Assembly (NCBI RefSeq): GCF_003369915.1
Contig: NC_046676.1
Span: 6,138,001 to 6,202,000 of the forward strand
Direction: 5' to 3'
DNA: 64,000 bases
Origin: Drosophila miranda
Lineage: Eukaryota > Arthropoda > Insecta > Diptera > Drosophilidae
Shown here: positions 11,189 through 24,107 of the stretch, in pieces
Numbering within the stretch: the first letter of the stretch is position 1
How the letters are laid out: each line of letters begins with the position of its first letter
The notes under the pieces: model-generated
Databases searched by the model: none
Told to the model about the DNA's origin: nothing
Seen by the model: only the letters and a program-made list of their open reading frames with translations
Position numbers and translations under genes: made by a program

Positions 11189-11320
11189 AATTGTAGCTAG
11201 ATTTAAATGTTACTTATTTATTGCATTATTTTACATAATAAACAGCAACTGTGAAGATGTTTAGTAACTGCTTTTGATTTTTTGTTACAAAACCATATTC
11301 TTATATTTGTTTTTAGGTCC

Positions 11321-13485
11321 TTATTGTTTGAATGCGTGTACGGAGCCCTTTTTTATGTATTTATATGGACGCAATCGGCATCGTTTTGCAAATGCACTTA
11401 TATAAGGCTTTTCCTTGGTGTATTCTATAGTCGTCTGCATTGAGCCTTCTGTCTCCAGAAAGATGTCAAAACTATAAATAGTTCGGAAAAGCTGAGCGTA
11501 CAGAATACGATAATTTGCTTCAAGATGTTGGGGTTGCAATGAGTTGGTCCAGTACTCCATCATCTACAAAATGGTATCAAAATAAGCTTATATATAACGC
11601 ATGGAAGTCTGAACAAACTAACCTTGATAGCTGCATTATTCTGCGATGTACGGCGACCGTTCCAATGCACACTCAATATCCAGAGTGGCATTTCCAAGGG
11701 ATAATTACTCGGTATTCGAATGAAACACTCCATTTTGGCAGAGCCACGAACAATCACAGCACGATAGGAATTGTATGTTATGCCCTTATCATCCGGAGAA
11801 ATGTTTAGTACGTCTGAATTTTGGGCTAGGAATTCCTCGAGAGTGATCGCCGTCCACTGCACCAGGCTGCAAGACAAGGCCGCAGGATAGACATTTTCTT
11901 TTAGTACGTACAAATCGATGTCCTTGTTAGTCAGACCACGTATTTGCTGACTTAGATTTAACCAAGAGTTCCAGCGCCGTGTAATGCGAGCTATGGTCTC
12001 CCGCATGCTTTTATTCAAGTTCAGCTCATGCTTATACAACATCGAGCTGTTGACTGTTGGTATAGAGCATATACTTTGTAACCAACAGTATGCTTTTCCA
12101 AAGTCCTTAGACTCCAGATATTGTATGCATTCCTGTGGTGTCAGATCCTTATTCTGTAACTAACGCAAATATATAATTTTATGGTTCATACATATACATA
12201 TATAGGAAAATTATAGCTTGTTGCTTGTCTTACATCGTATTGAATACCGGGTATAGGTATTTCATTACCCAAATCGTTTGCAAACAAATGCCGAAGGAGA
12301 TGCTGAACGAAATTAGTATCCCTAAAAACATGAAAATGTTAAAAATAGTTGCTGCTAAAGCAATTCACTCGCTAAAACTTACCCTTGATGATTTGTATTA
12401 TTGGAAATGCTCAATTGGGGCCATACTGTCGCACATTTAATTTGTTCGAAATAGCGAATAATCAACACCAGTTGAATCGAGCCAGCAGAGCCAAGCTAGA
12501 GACCGTTCAAACGTTAAGGTATTTTTCTATAGTCGTATGTTTTGGTTTAATCTTACCGTGATGCGAATGTGCAGAGGATGAGGACTTAATTCTTTGTTCA
12601 AAGGATTTTCCTCAGGTTTTCCCGACAATTCAATGTCCCTTTCAGAGTAGTCGCGCCTTGCTTTTGGGTTTTGCCTTAGGTTTGTCAACTCCTGCATCTG
12701 AGCTTCACTTTCATATCCTACCACTTCAACATTGAATGATGGCTCATCGCTCGCACGTTGAAGGCATTGCAGGTTGATGAATAATATATAAAGAGGCTTG
12801 GGCAGATATTTGACCACAGCACTAAGCTTCCATTCAACATCAAGAGAAAGCTGCAGTGCATCATGCAGCGGTTTCGTAGCACTCTTTAGGGTGCGTAGAG
12901 CTGGCGCGAATGAAACGTACCTATTATGTTGTTTAAGATTCTCTTGTTGCAGCTCCTTTTTGGAGTTCTTCAATGAGCTTTTCTGTTTATCCAGGTCTTT
13001 CCTTAAACGCAGTTCACACTCTAAGCGCTGCAAATGCTTGTGGTGCTCCGATTCTGGTTTTACTTTACTTTCTTCAAGTCCCGGCAATTTGGTAAAATAC
13101 TCAGTGTCTGAGAGCAGGACCAACTTGGAGTCACGACTCTGGAATTTCTCGCAACGCACGATGTCCTTTTTCAAGTGGCTCACTTCGTACAGAAGATTTT
13201 GCAATTGCAACCGACTTATGTCCACTTTACATTTTTCCAAGTGTAAGTTATCCCGTTCAGACTTTATTTTCTGTTTAACTTCTCGATTTGCATGCTTTAA
13301 TGCAACAAATTTCAATGCCGCCGCAGTTCGCAATGTGTCTGAGTTCTGCCCCTGCATACAAAAAAATTGAATATAAGGAACCAACGACTTTGCAGCTTGT
13401 TAACACTTACGCTCTTTTTTACTTTTAATATTTCCCCGATGATATCTTCCAGCTGCTGAAACTGCGTATTTAAAATAGCCTCCAT
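11321..13485 (-). CDS. thoc5: THO complex subunit 5
   Basis: THO/TREX subunit that couples transcription to mRNA export. Minus-strand exons 13411-13485, 12557-13351, 12383-12495, 12234-12321, 11623-12153 and 11321-11563 join in frame with standard GT-AG sites to 614 residues, close to the fly family length. The N-terminal half is a long helical coiled coil (residues about 30-170, including LQNLLYEVSHLKKDI and CEKFQSRDSKLVLLSDTEYF). The C-terminal half matches the conserved THOC5 region, with HPLHIRIT, a GNEIPIPGIQY segment and the final FLETEGSMQ..EKPYISAFAKR block. Introns are 59-80 bp. A motif 6 site lies about 90 bp upstream of the start. Confidence 0.92.
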
Positions 13486-13559
13486 TTCACTTAATAATAT
13501 AATATATTTATTCGGAAGCTAAACAAAAGTGTGACGCGGATTTATTGTTAAAATATAAT

Positions 13560-14790
13560 GTCCGACCATCAGAAATATACCAAAATATACCATAGATATA
13601 CCGACGAATTCAAGTTCTATTGTACTATTCCCCGGTTTTGATATTCCGTCGAATATTACTAGCTAGGTAGATCTCTCAGTTTTGCCCAGATAATTTTATA
13701 CGATTGATGAATCAATTTTCTACTTGATTGGCTTAATTTAAATACTTGACTTATTTTCTTGCTACGGCGATTGCTGTTTTTTTCTCCAACAACAATATAG
13801 CGTCTCGTTATGATGAAAGCACGAGTTTAGCCCACTTAAGCCCCCTCTATTTAAATAGTTCACCTTCTTCAGGTAAATGGCGGAAAATATTAACGATTGT
13901 AAATTCTTCTTGTAGATTCAGGCCATCTTTCATCTGAAATTAAAAATAACAACGCTAACTTTCACCTGAACTGCGCTTAAATGATTAAAATTTCATTATT
14001 TTCGGCCCCTTGGCTTATAATAGGTTAATTGTTCTCCGTCAAGGATTCGAAACAATATTTTCGATTTTGATATTTCGTCGAATATTACTAGCTAGATAGA
14101 ACCCTTAGTTCTGCCCACATAATTTTAGGCCATTCATGAATAAATTTTCTTCAAGATTGGCTAGTTTTTATTCCTTGCTTTTATTGTATTTTGGCTAAAA
14201 CAAGGCATAAACAAAATAGTTCAACAAAAAAAATAGTCGCAATGTTACTGGTATCTGAAGACATGATGCGTGTATAGGGCTTTGAATACCCTATTTCGTT
14301 AATTTAATATGAAGATCCTGTTTTACAAACTGTTTTTAAACCGTAATTAATAAAGAAATTTTCTCATATGTTTTAGACATATTCATACATATGATTTAGT
14401 GTCTTGTATATATATATCTCGATCCTGATACCTACACATCCTGGAATGGAAAACATTTTCTTAATTTATAATATCCTTTTCCGTAGGGTATGAAAATTAA
14501 TGTTGCCGGGAATCATTGTTGTTAACCGGTTATGCACCAATAAATACTCGTTTTTAATCTTCCGTCGAATATTCCCATCTATATAGATCTCTCAGTTTTT
14601 CCCAGATAATTTAATACGATTGATGAATCAATTTTGTACTTGATTGGCTTAATTTAAATACTTGCTTTTTTTCGATTTCTATATAACGTTAAAAATGAAA
14701 TTTAATAGATTGATGAAATTGGCCAAATATACCATTATATACCGATATACCGTCGGTTTAATTTTGACCTAAAAAAATACCGAAAAGTAT
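13560..14790 (+). repeat. AT-rich dispersed repeat, three tandem-like partial copies
   Basis: Three partial copies (about 13560-13760, 14040-14200 and 14545-14770) share a core: a TTTTGATATT..CGTCGAATATT phrase, ACTAGCTAG, CCCAGATAATTTTA, then GATGAATCAATTTT. Related copies lie at 29340-29520 and 34290-34733 (inverted) and 48258-48830. No coding capacity; no clear terminal repeats. Family not recognised. The remaining sequence up to 15755 is AT-rich and I see no gene in it. Confidence 0.65.
13573..13584 (-). promoter_or_regulatory. Ohler motif 6 upstream of thoc5
   Basis: On the minus strand this reads TTTGGTATATTT, a perfect KTYRGTATWTTT. It lies 88 bp upstream of the thoc5 start codon. It is also part of a dispersed repeat described below. 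Confidence 0.6.
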
Positions 14791-15755
14791 TATTGTATGT
14801 ATGGTTTGTACAAAAAATGTATGTTATTTATCGATTGTTGCATTCCGATTTTGTATTCCAGTACACTTCAAGACCATGAACATCTGAAAGACATTTAGAA
14901 GATGAGCAAGGCAAGCCTTAAGCCTAGTACCACCAACCATATAGTATACATATATATTTACACAGAGTATCCACTGTTGTGTTAAATTTTGATTTAATTG
15001 GTTAAATTGGTTAAAAATTCCAATTTTGAAACTATGAATTGCAATTAGATAGAATGTTTCTACATTCCGCGTTTCCAGTATGTATCGTTGCCTCTCCAGT
15101 ATTAATCTATTATTACTATTATTTTTTTGCTGATTTAAGTACTAGGCCTTAACTTGAAGTGAAGTCTGTTGCAAGTGCTGCAAAACGACGCTTCGCGTAA
15201 AATAATTTGATATAGAAATTTATTCCAACTGGTTTTCCATGATACTTACTTACTTATATTATAAATATTTTTTTTTGCAATTCGAGATTTTAACTCCCTC
15301 TTCTTTGCAAGAAACTGTTGCATTTTACAGTACTAAGTTGGTTTTTTGCGCACGCGATTTGCGCAGAACAGACAAATTTTACAAGTTCAAACCGCATATA
15401 CATAGGATAGGCCTGAAAGTGTATAAGTATATATACATTCGTCTATAGTAAACACGTTGTTTACAGAAAGCTAGCTATATCACTCTAAATTAAACTTTCG
15501 CTAGCTAAAATATTGACTTTTCTTCGAGCTTAAATGTAAATTCTCATACTTTACACAGTAACGTAACGTAACGGTATTAGCAAGTGCCAAAACACTTGAT
15601 TAAGTTTTAATGCAACGCCTATTCAACTGTGCAAACCTATGTAGGTACTGAGAAAAATCAATACGAAGTAAATAAAAATGTTACATGAATAAAATACAAA
15701 CTGTGCATATTAAGGAAGTTGTGAATTCTTTTATTGAGAACTGATCGTATCTAAA

Positions 15756-18700
15756 ATGTACGGAATGACTCAACCAACAGTAAACGTAAGTTTCAAACCG
15801 GCATGCAAATTCATTATGAAGTTAATTTGGCTATAGACCAACTCCATCATTGGATGAGGGATTAGAAAAATTAGCAAATACTTAAAAACTGATTTTGTTT
15901 TAGAATCAACGCTTTCGAGTTCGTGATATTGATAACGAGCAAATCATGTCCACTTTTGGAAACATAGGACACCTACTAAACATAGCTGTCGAACGATTTA
16001 TAACAATAGGAGAAATAATTGCAGAGGAGAACATCGATATAAAGGGGGACATGTACGAGGCTGCTAAAGAAGCAAGAGACGCAGGTACGTTTACGTCAAT
16101 TACCTTTATAAGCCTTTTAGTGTGAAAGAATTGGCCAATAAGCTTGCCTGTCACTGATATGAGTGGTAAAAAAGTTAACACAATTGATTTTATTCTACAG
16201 GAAAATCTATTGAACGGCTATGTGAAATATCCCCGTTGAGTGGTATGGAGCTTCGGCATAATATTGAGCCATTGAAGGACTATGGTGCAATAATCTTAGC
16301 TGCCAGGTCTCTGCTCTCCTCGGTTACGAGAATACTGCTTTTAGTTGACATAATAGTTGTGAAAAAATTATTAACTGCTAAGAAACGAGCATCGGAGAGC
16401 CTGGAGAAGCTGGAGTCAGTCATGAACTTCACTGAATTTGTGCGTGCGTTTTCTGTCTTTGGCACAGAAATGATCGAATTAGCATACCTCACTGGCCACC
16501 ATCGTAACTCCGTTAAAGAGGAGAGGCGGCGAGCTCAAATGTTTTCTGCCCGTCAAATTCTGGAAAAGTCAATCGCAATTTTACTAACTTCATCGAAAAA
16601 TAGCTTGATACACAGTGACTGTGTTATAGTAAAGGAGAACCGGGATACTGTGTTCTGCCAGATACGAAGAGCCATGGACTTGATACACTTTGTCGTAAAG
16701 GATAGCATATTCGATTCGGCAAAGCATATGCCTTACGACAAGCAAGCAAGTAACCCACATTATGAGAATGAGAGCATATACACGACAATAAAGCGTATTA
16801 TAAACCTGATAAAGAGATACAAATTCCAAATGAGTTACTACGACAGCAATACTGAGGGAAATAATAATTCCGATTCATACTTTAATTTCCTTGACGATGA
16901 TCTTTGGAAGTCAGAAAAGAACCTAGCCCCATCCGGTGGTGGTGGTGGTGGTGGCGGTCGTATCATCAATAACACCAACTTTAGAAAGCATTTAAATTCT
17001 GAAAGCATGGACATGCGCGAAGAGCTTACACTGGCGTTTGAGAAGTTGTTTGAGAAAGCTCATGACTTCACAGACTCCCCTTATATAAGTCACAATCATC
17101 GAAAGAACATTTTAACCTACTGCGATAACTGCAAGCTGGAGTTTGACATGTATCTTAACGCCATAATGAAAGACCAGCATGAAAATGTTGGAGTTCAGGT
17201 GAAAGGTGGTCGGGAGCCGGAGCTCGGAATGCTGAGGAGCTTAGAGGAGCTGTGCAAGCAGCTCGTCATTTCTGTATCGAGCCAGATTGAGGATTTCAAT
17301 GAATCCCTGAAGATCTGCTCAAAGCTGGTCAAATCTTTCCATGTTCTAGCAACGGCGTACGACATCGATAATCTAAACCAACGTTCTACTAAGTTTCATG
17401 ACTGCTGCGATCACATATTTGACATTTGCAAGCTTTTGCAGCATATTGCACCTACAGAAAGACTTCAGGTTCAAGCTAAATGCTTAGCTATCAATTTAAG
17501 AATCTATGGGCCGCAGGTGTTCATTGCCGCCAAAATTCTTTGGAAATATTCAAACAGCAGTGCGGCAAATGAAAATTTTGAATCATTCTCAGACATGTGG
17601 AAGTGGCTGACCAATGAGATATCAATGATCGCAAAGAAGATACTTGTATCAATTAATCCAACTAAGAGTGAAAGAGAAACTGAAACTGAGGTATTTTGGA
17701 ATATATATTTAGTAATTAGATTGAAACTTGTTCATATACATATATGCGTGTACATATGTACCTCTATTCCTTTCCTAGAAATGTGAAGCGACAGATAAAC
17801 TATCAAAGTCCGGTGTACCTGCAACAGATGATGGCGAAATGGTCGAGTTTTCGGGCCTTGAAGGCAAAAATAATGGAGATCTAAGCACATATCAATCAAA
17901 ATGGGGTGATGACTTGTCAGACGACAACGACATATTAAAGAGAGCTAAAAACATGTCAGCAATGGCTTTCCTCATGTATCAATTTACGAAAGGAAATGGT
18001 TCTTTAAGAACAACTCAGGATTTATTTACTCAAGCCGAATATTTTGCTGAAGAAGCCAATCGACTTTATAAAGTCCTACGTCACTTTTCATACCAGGTAC
18101 ATGCATACAACTGCCTTAAACCTATGAAGCAGGAAACCGTTTACATTCCTTTTTGAACTTTCAGGTTCCCGCAAGTGACAACAAGAAAGATCTTCTTAAC
18201 ATTTTAGATAGAGTGCCGACTTTTGTCCAAGCACTACAATTTACAGTCAAAGATCACACTGTTGGTAAAGCAGCCACTTTTGTGAAGGTCGATCATGTCA
18301 TCAGAGAAACGAAAAACCTTATGAACGTTATTAATAAAGTAGTATCCAAGTGCTTTGAGTGCGCAAATAAGGTAACTTAAACTAAGAAAATCCCGTAAAA
18401 CCAATTATTTTCAGTTAAGTAAAAAAACTCTCTAAATGAAGTATAAAATTTTAAAAATATTAGGGTCATGTTTAGCTGTGATACCAGTTACAGGTATGAT
18501 TTTACTATTATTTTTTCTAAGGGTAATTACGAGTGTTCATATGGTGCTTGTTATTGAATTCCTATAGAAAACGTTCTTCGATATAAGTCAAAGATTTCGT
18601 AAAATACTCGTAGCTTTTCCTGTAATATGAAAAATGCTAAATATTTACCACCAATTTGTTTCAAAGGCAACAGTACAAAACACCCCAAGGCTAGAAAGAT

Positions 18701-19185
18701 TGTATTTTAGGTTAATTTTTATTCGAATTTAGTAGAAGAACAGTACTCCAGTACGACTGTACAGCATCATTTTTAATGTTTCAATATCGTTGTATCAACG
18801 ATTTACTAGCTAATGAAACCTTAGCTTCAGGATGGTAATGGGAGAAAAATGGTTCGTTAAACGTTACCGCCTACAAGATGAAAATCTCTGAGATAATTTC
18901 TGAATATTTCGAATCATTGACTCTACCGGTACGTTCTTAAACCAATATTGATCTGATGTATCGCCAAGTTTTATAAGTTTTTAGTTAAGCGGCTAGCAAT
19001 GTATTAATTTTAAATTCAAATGTAATATGTTTTCTAAATATTTTGACTCTTTTTTTCCGCAGTACAAACTAAATTTAACTGGAATAACTGGCGGACTTAC
19101 ATCTGGGGCTGTGGGCGGTGAGAATCTGGCTGGTGGAATGTGTGACTCCAAAGGAACGATTAGTAGCAGCGAGGGGAGCATATGA
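15756..19185 (+). CDS. alpha-Catr: Alpha-catulin (alpha-catenin-related protein)
   Basis: Vinculin/alpha-catenin family scaffold that links Rho signalling and the cytoskeleton. Exons 15756-15785, 15904-16084, 16201-17690, 17779-18096, 18165-18371 and 19063-19185 join in frame to 782 residues; human catulin is about 730. The most conserved stretch is residues about 90-240, with AKKRASESLEKLESVMNFTEF, FGTEMIELAYLTGH and RRAQMFSARQILEKSI, which resembles catulin more than alpha-catenin. A run of eight glycines near residue 310 comes from a GGT repeat at 16937-16960 and should be a variable linker. The first coding exon is only ten codons; earlier 5' exons may exist. The last intron is 691 bp. 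The gene converges on the membrane-protein gene at 19.7 kb. Confidence 0.9.
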
Positions 19186-19723
19186 CAGTACGGGATGGCT
19201 CGCAGAGCCAAAGGAGATGCCAGAAGGACGAGAGTATCATTTTTACTGTTCTGAGCCAGAACAGCTTATTATACGTATTATAGTGTACACTGTTAAGTAT
19301 TCTTAAATCATACAGTTTTGTGTATTCGTTGGAAATGCTGCTAGCGTTGATTAATGTCAAACTTTTATTAAACATTCAAATTCAAATTAGTTACTTTAAC
19401 AGCACCATCTTATAATGCATATTTTGTTTCACTGCATTTGAAAAATTAAGGCAATAAAAGTAAAGACAAATGCGTGTATGTATGTAAAAATATAAATTTG
19501 ATTTTCATAGAGATTAGGAGGAAAGAAAAACTAAATTGATACGTATCCAGATCGAGCAATGCATAAAATGGATCGGCTCCGTCTTCTGAGCTGATGATGC
19601 GGTCTTTTTAACTACTGTCTGTATTTGAGTACCTTAATTGTAGTTTTGGTCAACATATTTTATTTACTGCACTTGGAAGAAACAGATAGTGAAAGAAAAG
19701 GTTTATAAAATACATAGTTTTCC

Positions 19724-20652
19724 TTATAGATCGGTTCGTAAAACACTTTGTTCATTTCTCACATTGAACTTAGGAAGATTAGAACTGTTGCAACAATTGG
19801 ATTTGTCTGCATTGGAAACGTTAAACACTTTCATTGTTACAGTGGAAGATTCTTTTAATTGATAATCCGTTTGGGCAGCAGCGTTCTTAGACTTAAGCAA
19901 GTTTTTGAACAACAACAGATCCACAGCGAACAAGGCGGCACACAAAAAGGAAAGCGCTCCAAGCGAATAGGCATACGTTAAAATCTGCTCAGGCAACTGT
20001 TCCACAGTAAAAAGTATGAGCAATCCTGCAATAGAATTTCGGTTTATTTATGCATTGGTAGAAGCACCAAGATCTAATATAAGTACCCTCTATGGTGAAG
20101 AACAGACATCCAAAACATAAAAGAATAATTTCACAAGTATCATAATTCGAATTTCGTTGAATTATCCTGGAAGGAAAAGGCGATTAGGCCTGACTCTTTT
20201 TTACAGTATGTACATATATGTATGTATACTTAAAGCTGAGAGAAAAACAATGGTGTATGCCATCAGTTGAGGGCTGAAATGAGGCAATACAGAGTTGGCA
20301 TGGAATTAAATTACCTTGTAAGAAGCAACACCGACGAAATGAATGTGAAACCAAGGAAGGTTAGCGTACTGAAATCGTCGCCTTCCTTTGTCCCTGAAAT
20401 GCTGTTTAGAAGCCTCCATTCCCTTGATTGCTTTTGGTTGCTGACATAAACTCTCTCGGAATGTTTGTCGGACAATCGTTTCACAATTAAAGCTGCCACT
20501 GTAGAAATCTGTGAGCAAATAATACAATTATGACCGCTTTAATTCGTTAGAAAAATTCTGTTTTTAAAAGATATATTTTATGGTTTAAAAGAATTTGTAA
20601 AAACACTTGCAAGCTGCAGAATTTTTGTACATATACAAGCCGCTAGTCCCAT
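19724..20652 (-). CDS. Multi-pass membrane protein, function unknown
   Basis: Minus-strand exons 20607-20652, 20315-20498, 20087-20166 and 19724-20025 join in frame to 203 residues. Hydrophobic segments lie near residues 5-22 (weak), 57-74 (FLGFTFISSVLLLT), 84-110 (ILLCFGCLFFTIEGLLILF) and 115-140 (AYSLGALSFLCAALFAVDLLLF), followed by a polar cytosolic-type tail rich in Ser, Asn and Lys. The four-helix layout resembles MARVEL-type or tetraspan junction proteins, but I do not recognise the family. The first splice is the least sure: donor GTGTTT after 20607, acceptor CTACAG before 20498. Confidence 0.68.
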
Positions 20653-21435
20653 GTTCGCCGTTCTCAACAGTCAACTCTTAACTGAAGTTGCAGCAGTGCA
20701 AGTGGAACCCGTGTTACTTTTCCCACATTTATGTCCATTGAGTGTGGGACAAATAACATGCGAGTAAGAAGTTGGTTAGCATTGTTGACTATATGTATGT
20801 ATACCTACATATATTTGAGAGGAGATATCTGAAAGAATACTCATAGATACGGTAAGAATGGTAAAAAATAAATAGAGAACTTGTTTTCTTCATTCGGCTG
20901 TCCAATCGTAAAGATTTTTGGGGATCTAACCATGTCAAAACCAATGGATCTCTACTCTAGTTTTTATAGACAAACGGACATTTGCACGAATACAATATAC
21001 TTACCCTTGTATTCTCTGGGTACGAACATGAACAAGTATTGGCCTCTGTAGCTAAGATTGTTTTATGCTCTACTGTTATCAGTGAAATATTAGCAATCAG
21101 TAAAATATATAAAAACGGACGTTTGATTATTTATGCCGAATGGTAAATACACTTCGAAAATGTATTGCTCGTTCCTTCCATCTTTCTTTTATAGAAAATG
21201 TTTTGGTTTTGAATATTATAATAATCTAAAAATAGGTATATAAAAATTAAATTATCATTTTGTATTGATCAAGATGGATCATAAATATAACGTACCCCAC
21301 CTTCTTAAGGGTATGAAAATAAGGAAGACATACAGCTCTTGATTCGATTTCAGTTTCGTTAAATCAATCAGAGTGTAAAGAGCGAGCTCGGCATATCGCC
21401 CGTAGAAACAATTAATCGGAGCTATCTGTAATATA

Positions 21436-22970
21436 ATGAGCTTATGTGTAATTGGTGCTGGTACTGCGGGACTTTGCTGTGCCCGCCACTCTCAATTGCA
21501 TGGATTTCAAATAACCGTTTTTGAACTTTCTGACCGAATCGGTGGAACATGGGTGTACAATGAGGCAACAAAGGTCAAAAATGGTATTGATGTTCATTCT
21601 TCTATGTATGAGAATTTGCGGTAAGTAAGATTACAACATGTAATCCAATCATTAATTTAATCTGTGTTGTGTAAGATAAAAAAGATAAAATGTAAACATT
21701 TACCTCTGATTGTGCAGAACCAATTTGCCAAAAGAAGTTATGGGGTTTCCGGACTTTGAAATACCCGAAAACAACGTTTCTTATGTAAGATCAGATGAAA
21801 TTTGTGATTTTTTAAATCAGTATGCGGATCACTTTAAGTTGAAACAGTATATCAAATTTAATAGCTATGTTATTCGAGTTCTCCAGAAAAATAAAAAGTG
21901 GCAAGTAAGTTTTATTCGAACAAATTAGTCGTTACTGTTTACTATAAACCGTTTTCTTTTAGGTTCTTGTCAAAGATCTGCTTACTAACCAAATAGAATT
22001 CCAATATTTCGATAAGATCATGGTAGCAAACGGTCATTACCATACTCCAAACTATATTCGTATTCCGAACATGAATCGTTTTCAGGGCGACTATTTGCAT
22101 AGTCACGACTACAGAACAAGTGGTATCTTCAAAGGCAAGTTACAACTATATATATATACTGAAAAAAATCTAAGTAAACTATTTACTTATATGTAGGTAA
22201 AACTGTACTAGTTATTGGCGCTGGCCCAAGTGGTATGGATCTATCCAATATAATATCGAGATCTGCTGCGAGAGTCTCTCTAAGTCACCATTTAAGCGAC
22301 ATTGAAAATACGAAATTTTATGATAACGTTCATCAGAAACCGGATGTGAGAGAGCTTGACGAGAGGGGAGCATTTTTTGTGGATGGATCATACGAAGAAT
22401 TTGATACCATCTTCTTTTGCACTGGGTACAAATATGCTTTCCCTTTTCTGACAGCAAATTCTGGCATATATGTTGAGGAAAACTATGTTCAAGGCCTCTA
22501 TAAGCACTGTATTAATATAAGAAACCCTACAATGGCATTAATTGGGCTGCCATTCTACGTTTGTGCCGCACAAATGATGGATATCCAAGCCCGATTTATT
22601 CTGAGCTACTATAATGGCTCAAATCAATTGCCGTCCAGAGAGGAAATGCTAAAGGATACACAAACGAGGATGTCGAAGCTTTGGGAAGACGGGTACAGGA
22701 AACGCCATGCACATATGCTGGGACCTAAACAGGTACATATATAATAATATCTTTGAACTTGATTATCATAAATTAATATTTACTTTAATTTTCTGCTTTT
22801 AGATTCACTATTTCACAGACTTGGCAGAAACCGCTGGAGTGAAGAATATCAAGCCTGTCATGACAAAGTTACATAATGAGAGCAGCAAATGCTTCAACGA
22901 TAACTTGCTACATTTCCGTGAGGACAACTTTGCGATTCTCGATGATGAAACGTTTGTCAAATTAAATTAG
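21436..22970 (+). CDS. Fmo-1: Flavin-containing monooxygenase
   Basis: NADPH- and FAD-dependent oxygenase of nucleophilic N and S compounds. Exons 21436-21620, 21718-21904, 21963-22134, 22197-22732 and 22803-22970 join in frame to 415 residues, the usual insect FMO length. The FAD Rossmann motif GAGTAG starts at residue 7, the FMO signature reads FQGDYLHSHDYR, and the NADPH motif GAGPSG follows at residue about 208, just after an exon join. The third intron (22135-22196) has a GC-AG pair with donor GCAAGT; no GT alternative keeps the frame. A polyadenylation signal AATAAA follows at about 22989. The paralogue name (Fmo-1 rather than Fmo-2) is inferred from its neighbours. Confidence 0.9.
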
Positions 22971-23984
22971 TGCAATGTTCTTAAAACAATAAAGTGATCG
23001 CGTGAATGGGCATTATTTCTGCTGATTATTATTATATAAAACAAATGAAAATAAACCTGACAGTTATGAATTTATAACAGCTTTGTTCATTTAATATGAT
23101 ATGTTGATATGATATGTTAACATTTATTTTATTTTCAATATCGAAATGTGCAGGTTTTTAAGTTTCAAATTAAGACAGCACAAACATCGATCGCATCGAT
23201 AGTGACACTAGACACTAACCACAGTACACATGTTCATAGGTACATATGTAGATGTGCCGCCAGCGAAAAAAAATCAGTTTTCCGTTCTAGTACTTAGAAA
23301 ACGCTTACAGCCAGGCTAAAATTAGTGAGAATATGCACGCAAAACGCTATGAATGCAGAATCTTGTCAGTCTCTGCTTTAACGCTATCTCAACGAAATTG
23401 TGCTTTCCCGTAACCGAGATATATCTTGACAGACCTGAATTGGGTAAAAAAAATTGCAATCTAATAAAAATCATTATTAACGTTTCAAAGCAGCTTGGAA
23501 AACTGATTTTTAATCTTATTTAGAGGAAATAGAGTATGTAGGCTATATATAGGGTACAAATTAGAGGTCTGAATAGCAAGAAACCGGCATTCGATAGAGT
23601 TCGAGTAAATGAGTGCGATGACTTATAACTCATCACACAACATTCAAACGACTTGTCACGAATTAAGTGGTGAGGGGCTGTTTCCAAATTCCAAATATAT
23701 ATTCTATTCCGGCTTATATAAATTTTAAAATTTTTATATAAATTGAAATTTAAAATAACCAGATCTAGCTATAAGATAGCTGATTTGACAAGATGTTCTT
23801 GCTTTGCTGAACAAATACATAGAGTGCATGAAAAAATTCGGATAATTCGAATGTTTGAGTCTATTTCGTCGCATTCATTTCGTTTTGCTCACTCATACAA
23901 CTGAATGCTAATAACTATGAAGCCATGTCGCATTCAGATAACTGAATTCGTTAAGTCTATTCAATTCGAATTCTATTGGTCTTG
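22971..23984. other. Intergenic AT-rich spacer without a visible gene
   Basis: After the FMO polyadenylation signal I see no coding region. A CATCGAT repeat near 23189-23201 contains DRE-like cores. The stretch near 23340-23440 resembles part of the AT-rich dispersed repeat at 34.3 kb (CAGTCTCTG-TTTAA phrase). Confidence 0.5.
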
Positions 23985-24107
23985 TGTTCGGGGGGATAAG
24001 AGCCTCCCGCCCCCAAGCTCACTTGGACCTATAAAAGGTCCGTTGTGTTGCCGCATGGGCATGTGCCCCTTCGCGTTGCCCGAACCGTGAAAGCATACTA
24101 CTGCAGG

